This document shows positions 10,327-21,566 of a DNA stretch of 64,000 bases, piece by piece (the first letter of the stretch is position 1; each line of letters opens with the position of its first letter). The stretch spans positions 248,001-312,000 of the forward strand of contig QEOQ01000214.1 of the NCBI GenBank assembly GCA_010279815.1. The letters run 5' to 3'. The notes beneath the pieces are model-generated. The model saw nothing but the letters and a program-made list of their open reading frames with translations. It was not told the DNA's origin and ran no database searches. This DNA is from Brachionus plicatilis (Eukaryota; Rotifera; Eurotatoria; Ploima; Brachionidae). The translations under genes were made by a program, and so were the position numbers.

Positions 10327-10482
10327 AATTGTCAAGAAACATTTGACAGTTCACTACGAGTAGAGGATCCAAAAAAAAAAACAAGAACAATTTCGCTGCA
10401 TAAGGATCCTGTACTTGTTGTTTCTCAAAAAAAGAGAACTCGTGGTCGTCCACGCAAAAGCTCAATCAGCTCTAATCAATAA
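10327..10482 (+). CDS. Possible last exon with an AT-hook motif
   Basis: A splice-acceptor-like AAATTTTAG precedes a frame of 51 codons to TAA, starting NCQETFDSSL and ending KKRTRGRPRKSSISSNQ. RGRPRK is the classical AT-hook core flanked by basic residues, as in HMGA-like and chromatin proteins. I could not find a convincing upstream exon; the 100 bp before the acceptor have weak donor candidates only. It could be a terminal exon, a pseudogene scrap or a chance frame. The motif is the main support. The overlapping minus-strand frame looks random. Confidence 0.3.
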   Translation, partial: NCQETFDSSLRVEDPKKKTRTISLHKDPVLVVSQKKRTRGRPRKSSISSNQ

Positions 10483-10856
10483 ATAGTTTTTTTCTAAGAT
10501 ATTTTTCATGTTATTTTTGATATTTTAAGTTAATTTTTCTATGCGATAATCGATTTTTTATGCGTTAAAGTAAATTTCATGTTAATCTGATAAAATTTTT
10601 ATGCTGTTAGTGTTTATTTTTTTATTGCGAAAAAAAAATATTTATTCATGATAAAAAAGTATTTTGTCATGCGTCAAAGGACTTTTCCCATATTAAATAC
10701 CTGATTTTCAATTAAAAATTTTAAATAAAGAGCTGTCAATATTCGAATATAAAAATTTTTTATCGAGCAACAAATTTTTCTGTAAATATTAAAATAAAAT
10801 GCAAATTGCAAAATAAAGGTAATTATAATATTTTTATTGATTTTTAATTTGAATTT

Positions 10857-10990
10857 GGCATCTTGAAGCAGATGATCAATTCATGATATCATTTAAATTA
10901 AAAAAGTTTATCATTCGACATTAAAATAAATCTTTGTATTAATTTAAATAATTTTAATGTAACATGCTTTACATGTTAGACATGCTTTAT
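10857..10990 (+). repeat. Solo arm of the 3125-3652 foldback family
   Basis: The stretch begins GGCATCTTGAAG and continues through ATTTAAATAATTTTAATGTA and ACATGCTTTACATG, matching one arm of the foldback at 3125-3652 with scattered differences. No partner arm is nearby. Between TANGO6 and channel copy 3 the remaining bases (9849-10326, 10483-10856, 10991-11110) hold nothing I can name. Confidence 0.55.
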
Positions 10991-11261
10991 ATGTTTAGGT
11001 AAATTTTACTTTTTATTCAAAAATTTATTTAATATAATTAATAAATATAAAAAATTTAAAAATATTTAATATATATATATTGATATACATATTTATTAAA
11101 TATATTTTTTTAAAATTAATTAACTGTTTTGAAAAAAAATCCATTAGATTGACATTAAAACCTTAAATTTACAACAATCATCCAAAGTCGTTATGTTTCT
11201 ACAGTTAAAATTAAAAAATTCACCGAATTACATAAAATATAAAAAAAGTAAATTATTAACA

Positions 11262-12722
11262 TTATTGATTTAAATTTTCTATCTTTTTTCGATTATGTTT
11301 TGCTAAAAAAAAGAAAAATATCTTGAATGCTAGATCAAATATTTCAAGAAAACTTAAAACACTCATTCCAACACAAATGCCCAAAATTCCACCAATATCA
11401 GACACTAATTGAAAAAAATCTTTAGCAGGAGTCTCATTTACCAAAGTTAAAGATATGTCATCGTGATAAATATTCACTGCAAGAACACTTTGCTTGATCA
11501 TTTCAAAACTAGTAAAATTCCTCAGATTTTCTGTATAATTTTGTTGAGAAAGAATCAAATCTGCGTAGAAAGGTGACGGAAAGTTTGATTGAGATATCTT
11601 GAAATTGTAGCTGACTGTTTCACATTCAATTGGACACAAATCAAAACATTCAAGAGATTTGGCTGAATTTTGAAAATTTTCATAAGCTTTTTTTGAACAG
11701 TTGATCATGGATGCATTACAAGATGAATTAAATGTAACACCCAATGCATCTGAAAAATAGCAACCACACTGCATTTTGATATATTCATGATAACACATTA
11801 TCAAACAAGTTTTTTGTTGATATATTCCATACAATTCAATTGATTTTTGGTAAAGATCAGATTGAAAGGAATTGAATGATGTTGGATCTTTTATACAATT
11901 GCTGTGGGGTTTGGATAATTTGTAAGAATGCTGTTGACTTACCACAATATCAGTCTCAAATCCATTCGGTAAATTAATTGAATCAGATTCGCTGAAAATA
12001 ACTGTTGAATGATTGTGTATAAACAAATTAATACCACTAGATTTGACCAAGTCCAAATCTTTGTCTAAAATACCAGTGTATAGTTCAAGCCTCAAGCCAT
12101 TTTTTTTACCAGGTGTTTTGGTATCTAGTATTTTTTCTTTTGATAAAATTTTACCCGAGTTAAATTTGTAACAATTACCAAACTCTGGCAACATAAAATA
12201 CTCAAAATCATCTTTTGTGCATGCAAATCTATTAAATTGACAATTAACAAGCATCTCGTCAATCTTAAAGCCGTGCTTGCGTATAGTATCAATTCTTTCT
12301 AAGATTTTGTTACTCCGATTAAAATTAATTTCTTCCAGAATATCAAAAAGGCTCTGATTTTTCTCCAAATTTTCTAGAGAATTTTTTTTAAGCCCTACCA
12401 TGAAATTTTTTGCATTTGTCGAATTTTCTGATTTTTGTCTAAAATTAAATAGATTTTTGTTACAAAAAGATACAGTCGGAAATTGAATGGATGCCATTCT
12501 TTCATTAATTATCTTAATGTTTACGTTAAAATCCAAAAAATCGTTTAATGTTCGTGACAAATTGAAAATGCAATAACCAACAGAACCTAAAACACATAAG
12601 ATCCAAAAAAATTTAAGAAACCAATTTTTATTTAGATAAATATTTGAAATTCCATGTGCAGTTGATGCTTCTATCCATTTATTGAACACATCTCGGAAAC
12701 TTGATTTCGATTTCATTTTCAA
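11262..12722 (-). CDS. DEG/ENaC-family cation channel (copy 3)
   Basis: 486 aa, single exon, the same architecture as copy 2: HG motif near residue 23, TM1 about 34-56, FPTVSFCNKNLFNF, the Cys-rich ectodomain, TM2 with GICVGMSVLS, and an identical C-terminus. From about residue 190 to the end only a handful of residues differ from copy 2, and the DNA is almost identical too. The N-terminal region (residues 75-140) and the upstream flank differ clearly. Such a sharp gradient is what gene conversion between tandem copies produces. The coding start is only about 140 bp from the end of the WD40 gene at 12862, so the promoter must be short or lie within that gene's 3' region. Confidence 0.93.
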   Translation of the reverse strand: MKMKSKSSFRDVFNKWIEASTAHGISNIYLNKNWFLKFFWILCVLGSVGYCIFNLSRTLNDFLDFNVNIKIINERMASIQFPTVSFCNKNLFNFRQKSENSTNAKNFMVGLKKNSLENLEKNQSLFDILEEINFNRSNKILERIDTIRKHGFKIDEMLVNCQFNRFACTKDDFEYFMLPEFGNCYKFNSGKILSKEKILDTKTPGKKNGLRLELYTGILDKDLDLVKSSGINLFIHNHSTVIFSESDSINLPNGFETDIVVSQQHSYKLSKPHSNCIKDPTSFNSFQSDLYQKSIELYGIYQQKTCLIMCYHEYIKMQCGCYFSDALGVTFNSSCNASMINCSKKAYENFQNSAKSLECFDLCPIECETVSYNFKISQSNFPSPFYADLILSQQNYTENLRNFTSFEMIKQSVLAVNIYHDDISLTLVNETPAKDFFQLVSDIGGILGICVGMSVLSFLEIFDLAFKIFFFFLAKHNRKKIENLNQ

Positions 12723-12861
12723 TTTTTTGAAATATGTAAAAAATATTTTTTCAACTTATTATACTATTTTTGAACAAGGTAAATTCTTTAAAATTTATTT
12801 GAATAGTCAAGGAAAAACATTTGAAACAAAGGAAATTTGATAATTTATTAAAAAAAAAATT

Positions 12862-14331
12862 TTATCCCCAAATAAGTAAGTTAGTTGCTGATGAAGAAAC
12901 AATATTTCCAAGCGAAGTAACAACCAACTGATAAACTGTTGACTTGTGTGAATCTGAACTAAACTTTATAGCTTGACTATACGGATCCCAAACTTTTACA
13001 GTTCCATCATACGATCCACTTAGCAAATCACCGTTTGCCAATACAAGAAGACAGCTATTCCAGCAAATACCACTTGAATGCATTTTAAAATTCTTTTCTA
13101 ATCTCCATGTTTTTAAATTCCATATATTTACTGATCCATCATTTAAGCTACTTACCAAATTGCCATCGCTTAGAACTGCAATTGAATACACAGGACTAAA
13201 ATTTTCGAGACTTCTAACAATTGCTCCACTGCCAATATCCCAAACAATAACTTTTTTGTCCAAAGAACAGCTCACTAAATTACCATTTGGCAAAATAAGC
13301 ATTTGATATACAATTTTTGTGTGCCCAACAAGTCTTTTTTTCACCTGACCACCCATAGAATCTCTAATAACAATATCATAGTTGTTCGATTGTTGTCCTA
13401 TTGCTAAATCATCATTAGCCATCACTGTTAAGCACCAAAAAAACTCATCAGTTTGAATGATTCGCTTTATTTTTTCATTATTTTGAGCCAAGTCCCAAAC
13501 TACCAAAGTTCTATTAAAAGAATATCCAGCCACTAAATCTCCATTTGATAATAAACCAAAAACTATCGGCTTGTAATAATTACTTACAAGACTTTTCCTA
13601 ATAAAACCATTTTGAGCGTCCCAAACTTCTATTGAAAATTTCGGCGTGGCTCTAATAAAATCCCCGTTGGGCAAGGCAAAAACTCTTTGGTAACCATTAA
13701 GTATAGGAATGTTCATAGTCAAATTTCCATCAAAATTAAGCCCTGGATATTCTGTGGTCAAAATACTAAGAAAATCAATTTAAAGTTTGAGTATTTAGGT
13801 GTCTATTTTTCAAATTACTTTGAAGTTGAATTAGAAATGATGGTCTGAATTGTTGAAGTCGTAGTCGACCTTTCAAAATTTTTATTAATTAAAAGATTAA
13901 TTTTTAATATAATTTTATTTGAAAAATTTTCTTTATTAAATTTCAATTTCTTCTTACAAACATTCGCAAATTGGGAAATTTAGGAGTCTGGTGCATTTAC
14001 CAGTTTGGTAATATCTTCCTCTACAGTGAAAATGACAAACAGTGACTTGGAAACTATCATTGGCATCACATAAAAGATATTTGTTTTCATTTATAATTTC
14101 TAAACCGTCTTCTGCAAAAATGTCATCGGCACAAGTTGCGCATTCTGGTTTGATGCTGGTGATGCATGATTTGCAATTTCTCTCACCGTAACAGCCGAGG
14201 CAAGCATTGAATGTCAAAGTACAACCACTGAGTGGACATGTAGTCAACCAAAATTTTGGGTTAATTATTTTGGCTGACTGCGATTGTGAAGCAAATAATA
14301 CAATAAAAAGTACTAAACTTGTTTTAAGCAT
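12862..14331 (-). CDS. Secreted Cys-rich + WD40-repeat protein (paralogue A)
   Basis: Three exons on the minus strand: 14331-13958, 13869-13819 and 13765-12862. All junctions have GT and AG borders and are phase 2, giving 442 aa. Exon 1 encodes a signal peptide (MLKTSLVLFIVLFASQSQS) and a Cys-rich domain with CLGCYGERNCKSCITSIKPE and CHFHCRGRYYQTGKC. Exon 2 is a 17-codon Ser/Thr linker. Exon 3 is a WD40 propeller of about 290 residues with recurring GD/LVS and VWD/IWN blade ends. WD40 propellers are normally intracellular, so a signal peptide and a disulphide-type domain upstream are unusual. The paralogue is at 18647-20409, in the opposite orientation. Function unknown; binding of a secreted ligand or matrix role is only a guess. 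Confidence 0.82.
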
Positions 14332-15629
14332 TTTTAACTGTTTCTTTTTTTTTTTTTAATGTAAAATTTAAAATTTTCATTTTCATTTTATAAATGCGAA
14401 ATCAATTTGAACATTAGTAAAATTTCTCATGTAAAGTTATTTATCAATAATTTACACCCTTGTAATTTGAATTTAAATACCTAGAACTTAAGACAAGAAA
14501 AAAAATTAAGTTCACTATACAGAAATTTAGAACATGTTTAAAATTCATGAACATAGTTCTCTTTTTTAAATAAATAATTAAAAAAAAACTTGTTTGGATT
14601 ATTGTTCATGTGAGATAATTAAAATTTGTATAAAAATCATACTATTATTACCCACATAGTTTATTTACGTGATCAGAAATAATGATTAATAGAAAAATTC
14701 AATTTGAATTTGACCAAAAATTTAACCATCAAATTGATTTAGCTTGATTTAAAATCTTTTAATAAATTTAATTTTCATATTTTTTCAAAACTAATACTGC
14801 TTTTCTATTCAAATTTTTTTAATTAAACTTGAATTTATGGTTTTATTTTATTTTCTGTTTTTAAAAAATTTGACTCTCTAAATTTGAAATAAATAAAAAA
14901 TAAATGAGATAACAAATAAAAAAAAATCTTTCAATAAAAAAATAAAAATACAATTAATTTAAAAGTCACGCTTTGATATTTTTTAAATTAAATTTATAAA
15001 ATTATTTTTAAATTCGGACTTAACATGTATTTGTCTACAGTGAAGTAGATTTAAAATCATTGATCAAATTTTGTTTTAAAAATTTAAATTTTTTTCCTCA
15101 AAAAAGATTTTTTCAAGCATTAAAATTGAAGATAATATCAGAGTTGTGTTTAGAAGATTTTTTGCTATTTCAAAAATTTATCTTTAAATATAAAAACAAA
15201 TTTATAAACTCGTCAATAAATATTTTCTATAATTCAATTATAAAAATAATAAAAAGACTTATTTTAGATAATTTATGAAACCTGATATTTTAATTAAAAT
15301 AAATCTTTTTCTAATTTTTTCATTCAAAATTATTTTAGTACAGTTAATAATTTTATTTTATCGGTTTGGTTCGATCTGTTTGAGCGAAAAATTAATCCAA
15401 AAATCAAGTCAAGCATAAAATAATTTTTTAATTGTATCTAAAATATTACAACAATTAGAGGAATTTTTTATGATACAATACGAGAAGAATTTGATAATGA
15501 AAAATTTTATTAAGCATTAATTGCACACCTAGAAAACCTGAAATTATTGTTTATTGAAAATATTATATAAATTTAAATTGAAGCTATTTTTTTCATTTTG
15601 TCACTCAATTATAATAACTAAGAATTGTG
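14332..15629. other. Intergenic region with a shared upstream motif for paralogue A
   Basis: The motif AAATTGATTTCGCATTTATA, read on the minus strand (about 14408-14389), lies about 60-75 bp before the paralogue A start and includes a TATA-like TTTATAAAA. It resembles motifs before three other secreted-protein genes (41577-41590, 23191-23203, 30936-30949). The remainder, to the EF-hand gene, is AT-rich and I see nothing coding; the open frame at 15060-15278 has low-complexity composition and was not accepted. Confidence 0.4.
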
Positions 15630-16947
15630 ATGGATTTTCCTCCAATTTCAGCTTGGCGCTCTAAAGCCGACCACTTTAGCTTTTTGAATGAATGCTACGA
15701 TGAATACTACTTTTGCGAAGATCACTCATCTTCTAGTTTAGACAAGTCCCAACAAAACAATTACATCTGGCCTTGTTTTGACAACCATGGTCATATTATT
15801 CAATTCAAGTAATCTAATTACTATTATTTTTTTTTCTTAAATGTCATTTTTAAGTTGTAAAAATTCGGTCAAAAAATGGGACCAAAGACTGTCTGATCTA
15901 AAAAATCTAGTAACCTACCAAAAAATTCAACCATTCAAGCTAAATGTCAAAAATTCCAGCTCAAAAGACTTTGTCAGCTTGTCATCTAAGTATTCTCGGT
16001 CAAATTCGGTGTCTACCGGTTCCTACTATTCTTCGTTTACAGACATATACGACAGTTTGGACACTAGCTGCTCTTTACCAAGTAAACACGACATCTTTGA
16101 GGAAGACTTGGAATTTTTGATGGCAAACACTGGCTTCACTGAAAAGCAGATCAAACATTGGCATTCGGAATTTCAAAAAAAGTGCCCGGTTGGCTTCATC
16201 AGCTATGATCAATTTAAAATTTACTATTACACCCTACTGCCCAATTATTTGACAGATAGTTCAAAAGAAATTTTAATAAAAAAATTATTCTCCCTATTTG
16301 ACATTGATTGCGACAATAAATTAAATTTTAGTGAATTTTTGATATCATTCTGGATAAGATGTAAAGCTCCAGTAGAGGAAAAATTCACCTGGGTTTTTAA
16401 TATGATCGACTTGGACCACAATGGTTCGCTCAATTACGCCGAATTGAGAACAGCGCTCAGCCTGAGCTTGAATTTGGACGACTTGGATAATTTTTTGCAA
16501 GAATTGAACCATGATAGGAAATTAGTCACAGAATCTTTGTCTTTGACTAGCGATGACTCAGATTTTTCGGATGAGGAAATTGCCAATAAGTTAAAAAAAT
16601 ATAGTCTCTTTTCAAAAACTAGTGATCTGGTTGATGATAAGTTAAACGAGGTTATTTATCTTTTGGACTTTATGGTCAAGAACCGTAATTTTAAAACAAG
16701 TGATTGCACTAATTTCTTTTCAAGCGTGTCTCTTTCATCGTCTTTTACTTCTATATCCACAAGATTGGATTCATCTATGCAAAGCTTTGATTTTGAAAAA
16801 AGTAAAAATAGTCGCCTGAGAAAGATACAAATTAATCGAGAGAATTTCTTATTTTTGTGCAGTAAATATAAGTTGCTGCGAAAAATTCTTATTCCAATTA
16901 ATTATTTTTATGAACCCATCTCGGATGAATTTTGTGAAAATTTGTAA
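15630..16947 (+). CDS. EF-hand calcium-binding protein, neuronal-calcium-sensor-like
   Basis: Two exons, 15630-15808 and 15855-16947, separated by a 46-bp GT..AG intron in phase 2; joined product 423 aa. The EF-hand core resembles the NCS/recoverin group: a first degenerate hand (ISYDQFKIYYYTLLPN), then two canonical loops, DIDCDNKLNFSE and DLDHNGSLNYAE, each with Asp/Asn at 1, 3, 5 and Glu at 12. The N-terminus is a long Ser-rich extension of about 120 residues and the C-terminus adds about 150 residues without recognised domains, so it is about twice the size of typical NCS proteins (190-200 aa). There is no N-terminal MG myristoylation site. It is probably a Ca2+ sensor; the partner is unknown. 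Confidence 0.75.
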
Positions 16948-18646
16948 GCTTGTTAACAAAAAAATTTTTTAATAAATTGTTAATCAAATTTTAAATTGTG
17001 ATTGGATTTTTTTAAATAAAAATTTTTTTAATTTTTAAGCTGAAGGTGTTTTGGTGTATATGGCTGTATCAGAGAGGACATAAAAATATTAGCCGAAAAA
17101 TAGGTTTTAAGATTATTTTTATTTTTTTTCAACAAAAATTTAACGCCTGTTTCGATGAATTAAATGTATAAAAATAGAGGAATTAGATTTTTTGATATTT
17201 TTAAAGTAATTGTTCTAATGTAAGAATTAAAAATATATTAATAAATAAATGTTTCCTTAAAAATAAAACTTTATAATGTTTTATTCATGAAATTCAATAA
17301 AATGAGCATTTTTAACCAACTGTAGTTTAATATCATTTCAAGTAAATATCTAAAAACTTTAAATGAAAGCTAAACAAACATATTAAATTCCTGTAAAAAA
17401 TTTAGCTAATAAATCGATATGTTGTTCTTGTTTAAAATTAAAATTTCAAAATTAAAAATTAAAAATCAAGAAAAGAATTCCACTTGTTCTTGCTTAAAAA
17501 TTGACTAAAATTTCGGGTTTTAAAAAAATTTAGTCAATAAATAAATTATAGAATTAATTTCAAATCATGGTTTTGAAAAATTTTTTCAGTGCCAATTTTT
17601 TAGTTTTTAACAAAAATCATTAAAAATTGATTTATTAATTAATTCAATGTTTAGTAAATTATTTTTAGAAACGGGAACTGTTTTTAATAAAAATATATAA
17701 AAATGTCTTGAAAAAATTTTCCGATTCTCTGACGCATATTTTAAACTCATATTTTTCCAATTTTTATTTTCATTGAATACTGGACTGATTTAATTAAACT
17801 GTATAATTGATGATAAAAATAAATATTAAATTAATTAATTTATTTTCCCAAAGATAATTTTTTAGTCAACAAAAAATAATTAAAAAAAAATTCAAAATAA
17901 AAGAGTTGAATTATACTAAAATTAGAAAAATTAAATAATCAATGAAAACTTTTTCCACATATATACAAAGAATATTATCTTAAAATTTTGTTTAGTTACA
18001 CATTTATTTATTTATTTATTGAATTGAATTAACCTCCTTTAAGGAGAAGTAAAAAAATAAAAATAAAAAAATAAAATAAATTTTTTTTTTTTTGTGTTTT
18101 TGTGTTTTTTTTAAAAATGAAAAATTATTAAACAATCCAAATACAACAATTTTTTTATTCAATTTTTAATTTTTCACTGATATTTGTTCTGTTTTTGTTC
18201 CCATTTTTAAATTTTTCATCATTCATTTGGCTGTTTAATTTAATGATAAACTTTTGCTATTTATTTGGTGACCACAAAAATTTGAGATCAAATTACGTAA
18301 ATTTAGATTGTTCAACTAATTTTTAAATGTGTCACATTATTTGAATACCATTATTAAGTTAAAACTTCTCATAGATTAAACAAGTCAATAAGATAAATCA
18401 CTAACAAAAAAATTGAAAAGTGACTATAATACGCTTAAAAGTTTGTTAAATAAAATCATCAATTTGAGTTTTTGATTAAAATAAGAAATTTTATAAAATG
18501 TTTAGTTTAGAGTTATATTGTTGAATCTAGCAAGCAATTTTTTAAAAATAATCTTCTCAAAAAATAGACTCTTATGAGAAAACTTAGTTCTGTTTAATCA
18601 AATTTTTTAAATCAAATTTTTTTTTCAAACTAAATATTGATTTACG
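16948..18646. other. Gene-free region upstream of paralogue B, with a hairpin-type repeat tail
   Basis: No coding signal. At 18003-18052 a (TTTA)n tract is followed by ACCTCCTTTAAGGAG, a hairpin; on the minus strand this is again hairpin then AT microsatellite, like 9785-9848. The rest is AT-rich simple sequence. A promoter for paralogue B must lie near 18640, but the motif found upstream of paralogue A is not evident there. Confidence 0.45.
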
Positions 18647-20409
18647 ATGTTTAAAGGAGTTTTATTGATAAGCACTCTGTTCTTTGTCTCAACATTGGAG
18701 ACTTGGAACATTCAACCAAAATTTTGGTTGACTTCATGCTCACTCAGTGGCTGTAGTTTGACACTCAATGCTTGCCATCATTGCTACGGTGAAAAAAACT
18801 GCAAATCATGTATCACCAGCATCAAACCAGAATGTTCCAAATGTGTGGATGATATTTTCAACCAAAGTGATTTGCAAAATGTAGAAGATAATAAGTATCT
18901 TTTATGTGATGCTAGTGACTCATTTCAAGTAACTGTATGTCATTTTCACTGCAGAGGAAAATACTATCAAACCGGTAACTGTATCAGATTAAACAACATT
19001 CCGGTTTGCCAATGTACATCTCAGTAATTTTTGACTCTAAATTAAACAAAAAAATAAAAAAATATCAATTTCATTTGATATTCCTTTTTATTTAAATTTT
19101 AAAGAGTGTCTTCCAATTCCTCAACAACTACTAACCCTACCACCGGCTTCACTGAGCAAACACCTGATACTACGTAGCAAAATTTATCTTTTCAATAAAA
19201 TTTTTCTAATAAGTAAAAATTATTCAAGATATAAAACAACCACCTTTAGCAATGGATCATCGACATCGCAGTAAGCTCATCTAAATTTTAAAAATTTGAA
19301 AATTCAAATTAACTTTTAAAGATCCACTTCACCAGGCACATTTAGCACTACATCAACATTATCCCAGTAAGCTCATCTAATTTTAAAAATTTGAAAATTC
19401 AAATTAACTTTTAAAGATCCACTTCACCAAGCACCATTTCATCAGCATCAACCATGTAGATTTATCAAGTTTTGAAAAAAAAATAGTTAAAATTATTTTT
19501 AGATCCACTAGTACGAGCACTTTGGCTCCTTCGTTCAATGGAACATTGAGACTAAATTTTACAATTACGTCCAATTACCAAAAAATATTTGCATTGCCAA
19601 ATGGTGAAATGTTGAGAGGAAGTTATGGAAATGTAGTTGAAGTGTGGGACATGGAACAAGGAATTATGAAAAGAAAATTGACCAGCATACATTATTACCC
19701 ATACTTGTTCGGTCTGCTATCCAACGGAGATCTTGTTGTGGGTTATTTGGACAGTAAGACATTTTTAATTTGGGATATCCGACAGGCTCATGGAGAATAT
19801 GTGAAGCGAACAATCCCAACAAACGACTTGATTATTAGCCTGAGTGTTTTGAACAATGACGATTTGGCTATCGGTCAGCAGTCAAACAATTATGACATTT
19901 TGATCAGAGATTCACACAGTGGTCATATCAAAAAAAGATTAGTTGGTCACAAAAATGCTGTATATGATGTCATTACTTTGCCTGATGGTAACTTAGCTAG
20001 TTGTTCATCGGATGGAACTGTCCGAATTTGGGACTTATCTAGCGCTAGTTTGATCAACACTTTTGTTCATTTGAGTCCTGTTTATTCAATAGCTTTGTTG
20101 AATAATGATGAATTAATCGCTGGTCTTAGCGATGGCTCTGCTGAAGTGTGGAATTTGGCTACAGGTGATCCGACCAGAAATTTTTACATACACACAGGTG
20201 CTTTTTGTAGAAACAAATGCATGCATGTTTTGAATAGTGGACTAGTGATTAGTGGTTCGCATGATTTTGAGCTAAATGTTTGGAGTTCCCAAGATGGATC
20301 AGTCAAGGAGTCATTACGAGTTCATAAAACACCAATTTATCAATTGGAATTTTTACACAATGGTAATTTGGTCACTTCATCATCATCTGAAATCGCTTTT
20401 TGGTTTTAA
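18647..20409 (+). CDS. Secreted Cys-rich + WD40-repeat protein with micro-exon linker (paralogue B)
   Basis: Six exons: 18647-19023, 19105-19173, 19229-19270, 19322-19366, 19417-19455, 19503-20409; every junction is GT..AG and phase 2, giving 492 aa. Exon 1 has a signal peptide and the same Cys-rich domain as paralogue A (CHHCYGEKNCKSC, CHFHCRGKYYQTGNC). Exons 2-5 (69, 42, 45 and 39 nt) encode only a Ser/Thr-rich, mucin-like linker. Exon 6 encodes the WD40 propeller. Introns 3 and 4 are almost identical (51 and 50 bp, one base different), so exon 4 or 5 arose by recent exon-intron duplication. Paralogue A has a single linker exon. In-frame joins across five introns make the model strong. Confidence 0.83.
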
Positions 20410-20706
20410 AATAATTTAAAATTTAATTGAATAACATGAAAAAAAACTAAAAAAAATATAAATTTTATAAACTTTATTTAAATTTTTTATTTTGAAAATT
20501 TGAAGTAATTCACAGACCAAATGTTGGCCATATAAAGCTTCATTTATTAATTAATAAAGTGTTCAATTTAAGACAAGAATTTTAATGACCTATTGAATTT
20601 TGTTTCCATGGCAACACGAATTAAAGGTTTAGGTCTTTTAATAATTCAAAATTAAAAAATCAAATCTGGTGAATATTAAAGCTCATTTTTGAGTTAAATA
20701 TTCAAA

Positions 20707-21364
20707 ATGCCCATTGTTGATGTAATTATTTGTTTGAATTAAAAAACAATTTAATTTATTTATTTTTCCTAGCCTAATTATAGTCCATCAATCAATTCGA
20801 ACAGCACTTTGTTACAGCTAGAGGTTCCACCTGTCGGAATCTTATTAATCACTTCATCTGGCTATTTGGTCGTATTCTTTATCATTTATATGATTATTTA
20901 TTTTGCCAAGACCAAAGGCGCCTGTCCAAATGATTTATGTTCATGTGGACCTGATGCCGGCTGTTGTCAATGCTTAGAGTCGTGTTCAGACGCGTGTACT
21001 TGTGGAACACCAACTGTTGATAAATGTTTAGACGTCTGCTGTCCAAAGCGAGTAATTTTTACTATTTTATAATATTTAAGTTTTTATTAAAAAAAAAAAA
21101 GAATCTCGATTTTGTGGGTCTAATTTTGTGTCAATGTTGTTCAACACCGGAAAATCCCTGCTGTACAGCATGCGGAGATCAGACTCCTTGCTGCTCGGTA
21201 AAAAAACAAAATAACAATATTTCTTAAAAATAATATCCAATTTTAAGTATGGTGATCTAAATTGTAATTGTGCTTGTATACAGCCAGATCAATCAAGTTT
21301 TAACTGTTTGTGCTGTCAAATCGGCAACGCTAATTATGACAGAGCTGATGATGATGAAGATTAA
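20707..21364 (+). CDS. Single-pass membrane protein with Cys-rich cytosolic or luminal domain
   Basis: Four exons, all phase 0: 20707-20721 (five codons, MPIVD), 20773-21051, 21102-21197 and 21248-21364; product 168 aa. After a short N-terminus comes one membrane helix (ILLITSSGYLVVFFIIYMII, about residues 28-50), then a domain with about 28 cysteines in CC and CxC pairs (CSCGPDAGCCQC, CQCCSTPENPCC, CNCACIQPD) and an acidic end (DRADDDED). There is no signal peptide, so the Cys domain could face either side. I do not recognise the family. Intron 2 (50 bp) has an alternative in-frame acceptor at 21080 that would add seven residues but leave a 29-bp intron, too short to be likely. Confidence 0.7.
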
Positions 21365-21566
21365 TATAAACAACGAAAATTTATTAGAATTTGTAAATAA
21401 AATTTAAAAGAAAGTCTAATTTTTAAAATCTGATCAAAAAAACCTTTTATAATTGAAACTTAAGAAAAAATAAAACATAATAGTTTTTTAGAAAAATAAA
21501 TAAATTTATCCAATCAAATATTTAACTACTAGTTATCAAAAGAAAATAGCAATATTAAAACATTCC

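Noticed and set aside
10232..10465. 77-codon minus-strand frame
   Set aside because: Overlaps the AT-hook-like plus-strand exon and has a poly-Phe stretch from an A run; no features of a protein.
15060..15278. 72-codon plus-strand frame
   Set aside because: Phe/Lys/Ile-rich composition as expected of random AT-rich DNA; no splice context or paralogue.
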